From: an uncultured Bacilli bacterium
Lineage (GTDB): Bacteria > Bacillota_I > Bacilli_A > RF39 > UBA660
Reading direction: 5' to 3'
DNA: 64,000 nt
Assembly: GCA_958413985.1 (NCBI GenBank)
Contig: CATYVZ010000001.1
Location: 1 to 64,000 of the forward strand
In this document: positions 50,645-59,742 of the stretch, piece after piece
Layout: every line of letters begins with the position of its first letter
Numbering within the stretch: the first letter of the stretch is position 1
Notes under the pieces: model-generated
Told to the model about the DNA's origin: nothing
Seen by the model: the letters and a program-made list of their open reading frames with translations, nothing else
Databases searched by the model: none
Position numbers and translations under genes: made by a program

Positions 50645-52306
50645 ATGTATAAAGATTATATTATCAGGTTAGTTAAAGAAGTAATTGGTGAAAAAAACAT
50701 CATTATCGAAATACCGCCAAAAAAAGAAATGGGTGATTATAGTGTCCCATGCTTTAGTTTTAAGGATGATATCGATAAAAATCCTTTAGAAATAGCCAAT
50801 AAAATTAAAGAAAATATCCAAGATAATGACCATGTTTTTAGTAAAATTGAAACGATGGGTCCTTATGTTAATTTTTATCTAGACTATGCTAAGGCAAGTA
50901 ATATCATCAATGAAATATTATCTAAAGGTAGTAATTACGGTTCATTAAATCAAGGTCATAATGATGCACTGTTAATCGAACATACTTCAATTAATCCCAA
51001 TGCCGAACCACATATGGGTCGGTGTCGGAATAGTTTAATTGGCGATTTTTTAGCTAATTTATTTAAATTTGTCGGTTTTAAAGTTGAAAGACACTATTTT
51101 ATTAATGATCTAGGTAAGAAAATAGCTTTATTAGTTATCGGTGTCGAAAAGTATGGATTAAAAACTGACAATTTTAGCGAGATATTAGATGTCTATGTAA
51201 AGATAAGCAACGAAGCTAAAACTGACGAATCTTTAGAACAAAAAGCATTTGATTATTTAGAGTTAGTTGAATCAGGCAATCGAGAAATGATCGATAAATT
51301 TAAAAGTATTACTGATAAATGTGTCATAGGACAAATGAAAATATTTGATGAATTAGAAATTAATTTTGATGTTTTTACTCACGAATCAGATTATGTTTAC
51401 AATAATTACCTAACAGATATTTTAAACAGAATCGATCAAAAGGGAAGATTAAAAAGTGATGAAAATGGAAGATATTATGTCGATTTAACTGGTTATGATA
51501 TTCCTACAAAAGATCCGGTTTTAGTTTTAACACGTTCAAATAAAACATCACTATATCCAATTAAAGATATTGCTTATACAATGCATAAGATGGATTTAAA
51601 TAGTACTAATAACTATATTGTCTTAGGTGAAGATCAAGAAGTTTATATGAAACAAATAACAGCTACTTTAGATATTTTAGGTTATAAAGCTCCTAAACTA
51701 ATTAGTTATTCTTATGTCTTGTTAGATGGCGATAAAATGAGCACGTCTAACGGTACTTTAGTTTTAGTCACTGATTTTATTAAAGCTTTAAGAGAAAAAA
51801 TCGAAAAAGAATTTACAAATCGAAATTTAGATTGTGATTCAAATACTTTAAAAATTTTAACTAATGCTTGCATTAAATATACGATGTTGAATGTATCAAG
51901 AAATAAGATCGTCAATTTTAACTTTGATAATGCAACTAGTTTCACTGGCGAATCAGCGGTTTATATTTTATATAGTATCGTTAGAATAAATTCTATTTTA
52001 AGAAACAACCAATATCAAAATGTAGATATAACTTTAACTGACGAATTAGAATATCAGATAGTTAAAGATTTAATTGAATTTCCTAGTTTAGTAAATGATT
52101 TGTTATCAACTAGCGAACCGGTATTATTAACTAAATATATTTTTAATTTAACTCAGAAATTTTCATCGTATTATGAGAAAGTTAATATTAGCAATATAAC
52201 TGATCAACAAATTAAAAGTTCTAAATTATTATTATTAGAAGCAATTAAGATAGTTTTAACAAATGGTTTAAGTATTTTAGGCATTAAAACCATCGATAAA
52301 ATGTAA
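50645..52306 (+). CDS. argS: Arginyl-tRNA synthetase
   Basis: Class I synthetase, 553 residues. The N-terminal Add-1 domain is followed by the HIGH-type motif HMGR (H123-R126) in EHTSINPNAEPHMGR, GDKMSTSNGTLV as the KMSKS-type motif, and a C-terminal anticodon domain (ESAVYILYSIVRINSILR). ATG is preceded by AAAGGGTG. Regulated by the upstream T-box. Confidence 0.95.
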   Translation: MYKDYIIRLVKEVIGEKNIIIEIPPKKEMGDYSVPCFSFKDDIDKNPLEIANKIKENIQDNDHVFSKIETMGPYVNFYLDYAKASNIINEILSKGSNYGSLNQGHNDALLIEHTSINPNAEPHMGRCRNSLIGDFLANLFKFVGFKVERHYFINDLGKKIALLVIGVEKYGLKTDNFSEILDVYVKISNEAKTDESLEQKAFDYLELVESGNREMIDKFKSITDKCVIGQMKIFDELEINFDVFTHESDYVYNNYLTDILNRIDQKGRLKSDENGRYYVDLTGYDIPTKDPVLVLTRSNKTSLYPIKDIAYTMHKMDLNSTNNYIVLGEDQEVYMKQITATLDILGYKAPKLISYSYVLLDGDKMSTSNGTLVLVTDFIKALREKIEKEFTNRNLDCDSNTLKILTNACIKYTMLNVSRNKIVNFNFDNATSFTGESAVYILYSIVRINSILRNNQYQNVDITLTDELEYQIVKDLIEFPSLVNDLLSTSEPVLLTKYIFNLTQKFSSYYEKVNISNITDQQIKSSKLLLLEAIKIVLTNGLSILGIKTIDKM

Positions 52307-52317
52307 GGGTTATTTAG

Positions 52318-52836
52318 ATGTTTGACGATTATATAATATTTGATATCGAGACTACTGGATTAAATAAAGATAGTGATTGGATCATTGAAATTGGGGCTTT
52401 AAAATATATAAATAATACTTTAGTCGATCAGTTTAATTATTTAATTAATCCTAAAATAAAATTACCAGAAATCATCACGACTATTACTGGTATAAAAGAC
52501 GAAGACTTAATCGATAAAGATACGATCGATATAGTTTTGCCTAAGTTTTTAAACTTTATCGAAGATTTACCTTTAATTGCTCATAACAATGCTTTTGATT
52601 TAGGTTTTATTAATAAGAATATTGAAGATTTAAACCTAAACAAATTGACGAATGCTAATGTCGATACTTTGCTTTTGGCAAGAAAATATTTACCACAATT
52701 ATATAACTATAAATTAGAAACCTTAAAAAAATATTTTCATATAAATCAGATTTCCCATCGAGCCCTTAGTGATTGTTATACGACTAATTATGTTTATCAA
52801 GAATGTAAAAAAAGATCATTAGTTCATAGTGAATAG
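52318..52836 (+). CDS. DEDDh 3'-5' exonuclease (DnaQ-like)
   Basis: 172-residue exonuclease domain protein. Exo I FDIETTGLNKDSDWIIEIG gives the D and E, exo II LIAHNNAFDLGFI the second D, and exo III HRALSDC the H and last D. It could proofread as an epsilon subunit or degrade RNA. It starts 11 bases after argS and is followed by a strong bidirectional terminator. Confidence 0.88.
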   Translation: MFDDYIIFDIETTGLNKDSDWIIEIGALKYINNTLVDQFNYLINPKIKLPEIITTITGIKDEDLIDKDTIDIVLPKFLNFIEDLPLIAHNNAFDLGFINKNIEDLNLNKLTNANVDTLLLARKYLPQLYNYKLETLKKYFHINQISHRALSDCYTTNYVYQECKKRSLVHSE

Positions 52837-52868
52837 AAGATGATCAAAATAAATTTTATTATATACAA

Positions 52869-52893
52869 AAAACGACTTTCAAAAAGTCGTTTT
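52869..52893 (+). terminator. Bidirectional terminator
   Basis: AAAACGACTTT (52869-52879) pairs perfectly with AAAGTCGTTTT (52883-52893) around CAA; T-runs on both strands serve the two convergent genes. Confidence 0.9.
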
Positions 52894-52902
52894 ATCGATA
52901 AT

Positions 52903-53415
52903 TTAATCTACTTCGACAGTTTGTAACCATTTTTCAAATTTTGGCAAGTAAGTATCTTTGTTTTTAGTTTCACAGAAGAAATTCATCAACCAAAAAGAAT
53001 CTGTTCCCTTTGTAATTGCTGCCATATAAAAGAAGTCTTTACCACTAACTGATTGCTCATATGTATAATATTTTATTGAATCATTTAATGTTTCAAAATT
53101 GTTATCGACCTTGTTGATACTTGCAATAACTTCGCCATAATCGTCTAAAGAACTATTCTCATCGATTCCTATTTCTTCTAGATCGGTGAAGTATTCTCTT
53201 AAAACTGATAGCCCAGCTTTTTCTCCTTCGTAGTAGACAGTTGCAGATAACAATTCTTTTTCGTAAAATCCATCATCCATCGTGATCGTAAAACCATTGC
53301 TAGAGTAGACTTTTTCTCCTTGGGTACTCAAATCACTAAAAAGAGCAAAAACAATTACAAACGCAATCAATCCAGCTACGACTGATAAAATAATCTTAAC
53401 CACATTTTTTTTCAT
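52903..53415 (-). CDS. Signal-anchored extracellular protein of unknown function
   Basis: 170 residues: basic start, one membrane segment (about 7-26, IILSVVAGLIAFVIVFALF), then an extracellular alpha/beta domain (SSNGFTITMDDGFYEKEL, ending PKFEKWLQTVEVD). No lipobox cysteine, so it is probably a membrane anchor. Layout resembles small surface proteins of the PsbP or DUF-type beta-sheet class, but no family can be named. An AAAGGAGG site lies upstream on the minus strand. Confidence 0.65.
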   Translation of the reverse strand: MKKNVVKIILSVVAGLIAFVIVFALFSDLSTQGEKVYSSNGFTITMDDGFYEKELLSATVYYEGEKAGLSVLREYFTDLEEIGIDENSSLDDYGEVIASINKVDNNFETLNDSIKYYTYEQSVSGKDFFYMAAITKGTDSFWLMNFFCETKNKDTYLPKFEKWLQTVEVD

Positions 53416-53591
53416 AACATTCCTCCTTTTTATATTATATAAAAAATTATGCTATTTTACTAGCTATCTATTTTAAATTTTTAAAAAATATTTTTTTTAA
53501 AGATCATAAAGATAGATCTATTCTGTTTAATATTTTATGATTATCTTTACTTTTCAAGCTTTTTTAGATATAATAATAATGGTGTTAAGGT

Positions 53592-54296
53592 ATGCAAGAA
53601 AGACTTAAATGGTTACTTAAAGATAAACTTGAAATCATTCAAAATAAAACAGTATTGATCATTGGATTAGGTGGCGTAGGAAGTTATGCGTTAGAAACGT
53701 TAGCTAGAACTTATTTTAATCATCTAGTTATCGTCGATGGCGATAAAGTTGATATTTCTAACTTAAATCGTCAGCTGATGACAAATATTAATAATGTCGG
53801 TCAATACAAAACTGAAGTTTGGCGAGAAAGAATAAAAGAAATCAATCCTGATTGTCAGGTTGAGGTTGTAACTAAATTTATCGATAAAGATAATTTAAAA
53901 AGTTTATTTCAAACTAAAATTGATTATGTTATCGATGCATGTGATACAGTCGAAACCAAAAAAGAAATAATTAAATATTGTCTTTCAAATAAGATTAAAT
54001 TTATTTCGGTTATGGGAATGGCCAATCGTTTAGATGCTTCAAAAGTAAAACAAAGTTATCTTGATAAAACATCTTACGACCCTTTAGCTAAAAAAATGCG
54101 TAGTCTATTAAAAAAAGAAAACATTAAAGGGAAAGTACCAGTTATATATAGTGATGAATTACCTTTAAAAAACGAAAATTTAGGTTCGATTGCCTATGTT
54201 CCGGCGATGGCTGGTCTTTTGTGTACTAACTATATTGTAAACGATATTTTAAAAGGAGTAACAAATGAACAAGGAATTAAAAAAGATTATCAGTAA
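53592..54296 (+). CDS. tcdA: tRNA threonylcarbamoyladenosine dehydratase (TcdA-like)
   Basis: ThiF/MoeB/E1-like enzyme of 234 residues, most like TcdA/YgdL, which cyclises t6A37 in tRNA using ATP. ATP-binding motif VLIIGLGGVGSYALETLAR, then VDGDKVDISNLNRQ and DACDTVETKKEII. No adjacent ubiquitin-like or cysteine desulfurase gene suggests a sulfur-transfer E1, which favours TcdA. Its last 32 bases overlap the next gene. Confidence 0.85.
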   Translation: MQERLKWLLKDKLEIIQNKTVLIIGLGGVGSYALETLARTYFNHLVIVDGDKVDISNLNRQLMTNINNVGQYKTEVWRERIKEINPDCQVEVVTKFIDKDNLKSLFQTKIDYVIDACDTVETKKEIIKYCLSNKIKFISVMGMANRLDASKVKQSYLDKTSYDPLAKKMRSLLKKENIKGKVPVIYSDELPLKNENLGSIAYVPAMAGLLCTNYIVNDILKGVTNEQGIKKDYQ

Positions 54297-54774
54297 CTTG
54301 CAGGGTAATGTATTAGGCATTGGACTAGATGATACCTTGATCGATTCGATCATGAACAACAACGAAATAAAAGAGTGTAATCTTTTGGATTCGATTAGAA
54401 AAGGTCATTTTGGCAAAGGCAAGGGGAAAAGTATTAGAATAAAAAAGATAAGAGCAACTTTTAAAAAGAAAAAAGTTGATTATATTATTTGTAATTATGA
54501 AACTATCAGTAAATACTTAGATAATTTTGTCAAGGATAGTGTCTATATAAATAAAGGTAAATTATATTTTTTTGGTAAAATTGATATTGAGCTTTTGAAA
54601 AAAAGGTATAGTCGTTATCAAACTGATATAAGCGAAAAAAAGTATCGTGATAATTCCATTTTAATGATCGATAATAGTAAAGCTTTCAACAGTTTTTTAA
54701 AAGATACATATTATCGTTTAATTGATTTTAAAGATAAACTAGTCGAAATTATCGGCGATCTATTGATGAATTAG
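54265..54774 (+). CDS. Uncharacterised protein overlapping tcdA
   Basis: 169 residues, very basic (many Lys/Arg, GKGKGKSIRIKKIRATFKKK near 51-70), with an N-terminal segment GNVLGIGLDDTLIDSIMNN suggesting a degenerate nucleotide- or SAM-binding fold. No membrane segment. The AAAGGAG site lies inside tcdA and the 32-base overlap suggests coupling. No family is recognised. Confidence 0.6.
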   Translation: MNKELKKIISNLQGNVLGIGLDDTLIDSIMNNNEIKECNLLDSIRKGHFGKGKGKSIRIKKIRATFKKKKVDYIICNYETISKYLDNFVKDSVYINKGKLYFFGKIDIELLKKRYSRYQTDISEKKYRDNSILMIDNSKAFNSFLKDTYYRLIDFKDKLVEIIGDLLMN

Positions 54775-54785
54775 GGAGGAATCAA

Positions 54786-55634
54786 ATGAAAAAAGGATTT
54801 ACTTTAGCTGAGTTATTAGGTGTTTTAGTTATATTAGGAGCAATTCTTTTAATTGCTATTCCTGTTGTCGATAAAGTAATTAAAAGTGGTCAAGAAGATT
54901 TATATCAAGATCAAATTGAAAGTATTAAATCTTCGTTAAATTTATGGATGTCTAACAATCAAAAACCTGATGTTGATGAAACTATTACTTTAAGTTTAAG
55001 CCAATTAAAAGAAGCAGGAGTAGTGGAATTAGATATCACCAATCCTAAGACTAATGAATTGTTTCCAAACGATATGATCCTTAAAATAAGCAACAACCAA
55101 GGTACGATCGAATATCAAATCGATGTTACAGGTAGTAATAAAAGTGATTACACATTACTTCCAAGTATTTCGTTAAATGGCAATGTTTTAGATTATGTCG
55201 AAGTAGATAATACAGGTGTTGCTACTTATAACGATCCTGGCTTGGTTGTCAAAGATAGTTCTGGCAATATTATATCGACAGTTAATCAATCTACTACACC
55301 TACTTTTGATATAACCAAAAGAGGTATATATCTAAGAAAATATGTTGCAACTTCTGATGGTTATACTAATACCGCTTATCGAACGATAATTGTAAGAGAT
55401 ACAGTCGGTCCTGAAATAAGTTTTATCGGTAGTCTAACTTTGACTTATGCTGAATCTATAACCTATGATTATGATGCTGATATATCGGTCACTGATAATA
55501 GTGGGGAAAATGTAACAGTCGAAGTTGAACATAACATTAGTGCTTTAGCTGGAGACTATACAGTTAAATATATTGCGACTGATTCTTCAGGTAATGTCAC
55601 TACTAAATTAAGAAAAGTAACGATTACAGGATAA
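54786..55634 (+). CDS. Pseudopilin-like protein with an Ig-like domain
   Basis: 282 residues. The class III signal MKKGFTLAELLGVLVILG has the Gly-Phe cleavage site, Glu5 and hydrophobic helix. After a linker comes a Thr/Ser-rich region and a bacterial Ig/DUF5011-like domain (about 200-282, PEISFIGSLTLTYAESITYD, DNSGENVTVEVEH, YTVKYIATDSSGNV). GGAGG is correctly spaced. It ends 11 bases before smc, an unusual neighbour. Unlike the pilin-like gene at 15148 it has no NNY-biased end. No assembly machinery is in the window. Confidence 0.78.
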   Translation: MKKGFTLAELLGVLVILGAILLIAIPVVDKVIKSGQEDLYQDQIESIKSSLNLWMSNNQKPDVDETITLSLSQLKEAGVVELDITNPKTNELFPNDMILKISNNQGTIEYQIDVTGSNKSDYTLLPSISLNGNVLDYVEVDNTGVATYNDPGLVVKDSSGNIISTVNQSTTPTFDITKRGIYLRKYVATSDGYTNTAYRTIIVRDTVGPEISFIGSLTLTYAESITYDYDADISVTDNSGENVTVEVEHNISALAGDYTVKYIATDSSGNVTTKLRKVTITG

Positions 55635-55645
55635 AGGAGTAACCT

Positions 55646-58591
55646 ATGTACTTAAAATCTATCAAAGCCCATGGCTTTAAATCGTTTGCCGATAAAACTT
55701 TAATCGAATTAGATAACAAAATAACTGGTATTGTCGGACCAAATGGTAGCGGTAAAAGTAATGTTGTCGATGCGATTAGGTGGGTGTTAGGTGAACAGTC
55801 AGTTAAATCATTAAGAGGCGATGGCAATATGACCGATGTCATCTTTTCTGGTAGCAAATCTAGAAATGCTTCCAATGTTGCCTCAGTCACGTTAACTTTT
55901 GATAATTCTGATAAGTTTTTTCCATTTGAATATAGTGAAGTAGCAATCAAAAGACGTGTTTATAAAGATGGAACCAACGAATATTTTTTAAACAACGAAA
56001 AAGTTAGATTAAAAGATATTACCAATATTTTATTAGATAGTGGTGTTGCTAAAGAAAGTTTTAACATAATTTCGCAAGGAAAAATAGAGGAAATACTTTC
56101 TAACAAACCAGATGAAAGAAGGATTATATTCGAAGAAGCTTCAGGTGTTTTAAAATATAAAAAAAGAAAAGAGGAAGCTTTAAGAAAATTAGAAAAAACT
56201 CATCTTAATATGAGTCGAGTCGACGATATAATAAACGAATTAAAAGTAAGAGTAGAACCACTTCAAGAAGAAAAAGAAAAAGCAATAAAATATAATGATT
56301 TTAACGATGAGTTAAAATCGATCGAAATTGCTTTAATCGCTGATGATATTACTAATCTTAATTTTAATTATCAACAGACCAAAACTAAAATTGACATTTT
56401 ACAATTAGAGATTTCAAAGTTAAGTACTAATAATACCGTTGGTGAAGCTAAGATTTTACAGTATAAAAAAAATATTCAAGAGTTAGAATCAAAAATTAGA
56501 GCTTCACAAGAAGAATTAGTGACATTGACAAGTGATGTTGAAAAAATAAACAGTCGTAAAGCGATAATTTTAGAACGTCAAAAATATACTGTTGAAGATA
56601 GTAAAATTCATGAAAATTTGATTGCTTTAAAAGAAAAAGAATTTAAAATAAATAGTGAAATAAATAACGTTAAAAATGAAATAAAGAATAGTGAAGCTAG
56701 TATTATTTTGATTTCTCAAAAATTAGAAGCTGAAACATCTAAATTAAACGATATTAAAATAACTAAAGCTAATTTAGAAAACCAACTAAAAGCTAATCGT
56801 CGAAGCGAAAATGATTTAAATTTAAAAATAGAGTCATTGCGATATAGTATCGAAAACAACAGTAGTTTACCAATGGCTGTTAAAAGGGTTTTTGAAAATC
56901 CTAAATTGCGGGGAATTCATGATATCATCGGTAATTTGTTTGATGTTGAAGAACAAAATTCTTTAGCTATTTCGGTTGTTTTAGGGCCAAGTTCAACTAA
57001 TGTCGTTGTCGATAATGAAAATATGGCTAAGGAAGCGATCAAATATTTAAAAGATAACAATTATGGTCGAACAACCTTTTTGCCTCTTAATATTATTAAA
57101 CCTAAGTTTGTCGACGCTAATACGATTGAAATGGTAAAAAATTTAACTGGCTATATCGATATTGCTAGCAATTTAATTAAATATGATCAAAAATATCGTG
57201 ATATTATTTTAAACTTGTTAGGTAATGTATTAGTTGTCGATAATATCGATAATGCTAATGCAATCGCTAAAACAATTAACTATAAATATCGTATTGTGAC
57301 TTTAGGTGGCGAATTAATTCATGTCGGTGGTTCGGTTACTGGTGGCTCAGTAGTAAAAGCAAGAAACATTATTTTAGATAAATATGAACTTGATAAAATG
57401 ATCAATGAAGCTAAAATCGTTAACGAAGCAGTTCAAAATATCGAGGAGAAAATCAACGCTATTGACAATGATTATCGAACTATTGAAGATAGGATTTATC
57501 TTATCAATAAAGAAAAATTAGAAAAAGATATACTTTTAGAAAACTATCGAAAAGAACTAGTGATGAAAGAAGAATCATTAAAAAATGTCACATATGAAAT
57601 AACTGGCAACAACAATATTTTAGCTGATGAACTAATCAACGAAGAAAAAATGGTTTTACAAGAATACTATACAGCTTTAGAAAAGAAAAACGAAGTAGCT
57701 TTAAATTTAAATAACTTAACTAAACAAAAAGAGGACTTAAATAGTGAATTATCTGATTATGAATTGATGGTAAAAAAAGAAAACAGTTTGTTTAACGAGA
57801 AAAAAGAATTATTAAATCAACTAGAAATAAATGTCAACCGTCTTGATGTTAAACTAGATAATTTATTAAATATGTTAACCGATAACTATTCTTTAACATA
57901 TGAAGCAGCAGTTTCTCAATATAAATTAGAGATGGAAACTAATATAGCAAGAAACAAAGTCAATTTATTAAAAAGACAGATTAAAGAACTAGGTATCGTC
58001 AATTTAGGAGCGATTAAAGAATTTGAAGAAGTTAGCTCTCGTTATCAATTTTTATTGACGCAAAAAGAGGATTTAACTAATGCTCAAGATACTTTATTAA
58101 AGATAATCGACGAAATGGATAAAGTAATGGAAAAGGAATTTTTAAATACTTTTAAAACAATAAAAGAAAACTTTATTACGACATTTAAAGAATTATTTAA
58201 AGGAGGAACTGCCGATTTAAAATTAACTGATCCTAGTAATATATTACAAACCGGTATTGAAATAGTTGCTTCTCCGCCAGGTAAAAAACTTACTACGATT
58301 TCTTTGTTATCGGGTGGTGAGAAAACTTTTACTGCTATTAGTTTATTGTTTGCGATTTTGAAATCTAAGCCAGTACCATTTTGTATTTTAGATGAGGTTG
58401 AAGCTGCCTTAGATGACGTTAATGTCGATTCTTTTGGACAATATATTAGATCTTTAAAAGATAAGACACAATTTATCATAATCACTCACAAGAAGAAAAC
58501 GATGGAATATGTCGATGTTTTATATGGTATTACAATGCAGGAATCAGGAGTTAGTAAATTAGTTAGTGTTAGATTAGAAGAAATTTCATAA
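55646..58591 (+). CDS. smc: Chromosome segregation protein SMC
   Basis: Condensin ATPase for chromosome organisation. Walker A GPNGSGKSNVVDAI begins at residue 31, the hinge lies around 415-520 (GIHDIIGNLFDVEEQNSLAI), the ABC signature LLSGGEKTFTA is near 886-896 and Walker B FCILDEVEAALDD near 911-923. At 981 residues it is about 200 shorter than Bacillus SMC (about 1186), so both coiled-coil arms are short, as in mycoplasma SMC (P115). RBS AAAGGAG. Its last 26 bases are repeated at 61225-61250. Confidence 0.95.
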   Translation: MYLKSIKAHGFKSFADKTLIELDNKITGIVGPNGSGKSNVVDAIRWVLGEQSVKSLRGDGNMTDVIFSGSKSRNASNVASVTLTFDNSDKFFPFEYSEVAIKRRVYKDGTNEYFLNNEKVRLKDITNILLDSGVAKESFNIISQGKIEEILSNKPDERRIIFEEASGVLKYKKRKEEALRKLEKTHLNMSRVDDIINELKVRVEPLQEEKEKAIKYNDFNDELKSIEIALIADDITNLNFNYQQTKTKIDILQLEISKLSTNNTVGEAKILQYKKNIQELESKIRASQEELVTLTSDVEKINSRKAIILERQKYTVEDSKIHENLIALKEKEFKINSEINNVKNEIKNSEASIILISQKLEAETSKLNDIKITKANLENQLKANRRSENDLNLKIESLRYSIENNSSLPMAVKRVFENPKLRGIHDIIGNLFDVEEQNSLAISVVLGPSSTNVVVDNENMAKEAIKYLKDNNYGRTTFLPLNIIKPKFVDANTIEMVKNLTGYIDIASNLIKYDQKYRDIILNLLGNVLVVDNIDNANAIAKTINYKYRIVTLGGELIHVGGSVTGGSVVKARNIILDKYELDKMINEAKIVNEAVQNIEEKINAIDNDYRTIEDRIYLINKEKLEKDILLENYRKELVMKEESLKNVTYEITGNNNILADELINEEKMVLQEYYTALEKKNEVALNLNNLTKQKEDLNSELSDYELMVKKENSLFNEKKELLNQLEINVNRLDVKLDNLLNMLTDNYSLTYEAAVSQYKLEMETNIARNKVNLLKRQIKELGIVNLGAIKEFEEVSSRYQFLLTQKEDLTNAQDTLLKIIDEMDKVMEKEFLNTFKTIKENFITTFKELFKGGTADLKLTDPSNILQTGIEIVASPPGKKLTTISLLSGGEKTFTAISLLFAILKSKPVPFCILDEVEAALDDVNVDSFGQYIRSLKDKTQFIIITHKKKTMEYVDVLYGITMQESGVSKLVSVRLEEIS
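58566..58591 (+). repeat. 26-bp direct repeat, copy 1 (smc 3' end)
   Basis: The last 26 bases of smc, coding VRLEEIS and stop, recur exactly at 61225-61250. Only the second copy has the downstream TTTCTTCT arm that makes a terminator with it, so the second copy probably marks the original smc end. Confidence 0.9.
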
Positions 58592-58619
58592 ATATATATT
58601 TGCAATTGATATAAAACAA

Positions 58620-58653
58620 AAAATTAATTCAATAAGCTTGAGTTAATTTTTTT
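58620..58653 (+). terminator. Terminator after smc
   Basis: AAAATTAATTCAA (58620-58632) pairs with TTGAGTTAATTTT (58638-58650), one G-T pair, then TTT. Confidence 0.85.
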
Positions 58654-58762
58654 GTTTATAATGAAGCACGATAGCAACTATCAAAAAAAGACTATCTTTT
58701 TATAAAAAAATATATTATAATAATACATAACAAACTTAAAAAATTATTTATGGGGGTTATTT

Positions 58763-59722
58763 ATGGAAGAATTCCAAAAATTGAATTTACTTAAAAAGAG
58801 AAAAATGGCTATTGAAAAATTGGTGGTTTATTACTCTGAATTTCGCAAATATGAATTTGACAAAGGTAAAAAATTGGAAGGTATAAATATTAGAAAAAAA
58901 ATACATTTTCTAGTTTTAATTATTTTAAAAATAGATCAATTACTATCACGAGAAAAAATTGTTGTAATAAATAATTTAAATAATAGTGATAAAAACAAAT
59001 CTAAAATATTTGCCTGTACTCATATAGGTGGTAATGACATTCAAAGAACTTTTCAAGTTATAAAAGAACCGGCTTATTTAATGCTTGGAGATCCTGGCAT
59101 ATTATATAAAAAATTAATATATCAAGGACTAAAAATGAATGGAGTTATTCCATTAGAAACAGCTGATAGAAAGGATAGAAAAGTTGCATATGCAAGATCT
59201 ATCGAACTTTTACAGAAAGGCGGAAATTTATTAATTTATCCAGAAGGAGCTTGGAATGTATCGCCTAATGTGCTTGTTATGAAAATATTTACTGGAACAG
59301 TGAGATTAGCAAAAGAAACTGGTGCTGAAATTGTTCCCATAGCAGTAGAACAATATGATAAAACATTTTATTTTAATGTTGGTGCTAATTATTCAATACC
59401 GTGTGATACTACTAAAACTGTGCAAGAATTGACAGATGATTTAAGAGAGAAATTAGTAACACTAAAATGGGAAATATTAGAAATAAAGGAAAAGTTAAAT
59501 CGTAATAGTATTCCTGAAAACTATTTGCAACAATTTCAAGATGAAATTATTGCAAGATGCAATTATGGTTATGGTTTTTCACTAGAAGATGCTTTAAGAG
59601 AAGCTTTTCACGATAAAAATGTAATTACTGAAGAAGAAGTATTCTCATTTTTAGATAATATAGAAATAAACAAAAATAATGCATTTTTAATGCCTAAAAA
59701 ATTGCAATTAAAATTGAAATAA
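58763..59722 (+). CDS. PlsC-like lysophospholipid acyltransferase
   Basis: 319 residues. The acyltransferase H-x4-D motif is HIGGND (near 92-97), followed by ADRKDRKVAYARSIELL and the glycerol-phosphate-site motif YPEGAWN (near 159-165), then VPIAVEQYDK. A C-terminal extension of about 90 residues is not recognised. Expected to acylate a lysophospholipid or related acceptor at the membrane. GGGGG-type site precedes the start. It is the first gene of the insert between the two smc 3'-end copies and has only about one TCGA site. Confidence 0.8.
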   Translation: MEEFQKLNLLKKRKMAIEKLVVYYSEFRKYEFDKGKKLEGINIRKKIHFLVLIILKIDQLLSREKIVVINNLNNSDKNKSKIFACTHIGGNDIQRTFQVIKEPAYLMLGDPGILYKKLIYQGLKMNGVIPLETADRKDRKVAYARSIELLQKGGNLLIYPEGAWNVSPNVLVMKIFTGTVRLAKETGAEIVPIAVEQYDKTFYFNVGANYSIPCDTTKTVQELTDDLREKLVTLKWEILEIKEKLNRNSIPENYLQQFQDEIIARCNYGYGFSLEDALREAFHDKNVITEEEVFSFLDNIEINKNNAFLMPKKLQLKLK

Positions 59723-59742
59723 TTTAAAGGAGTTGACTGTGT

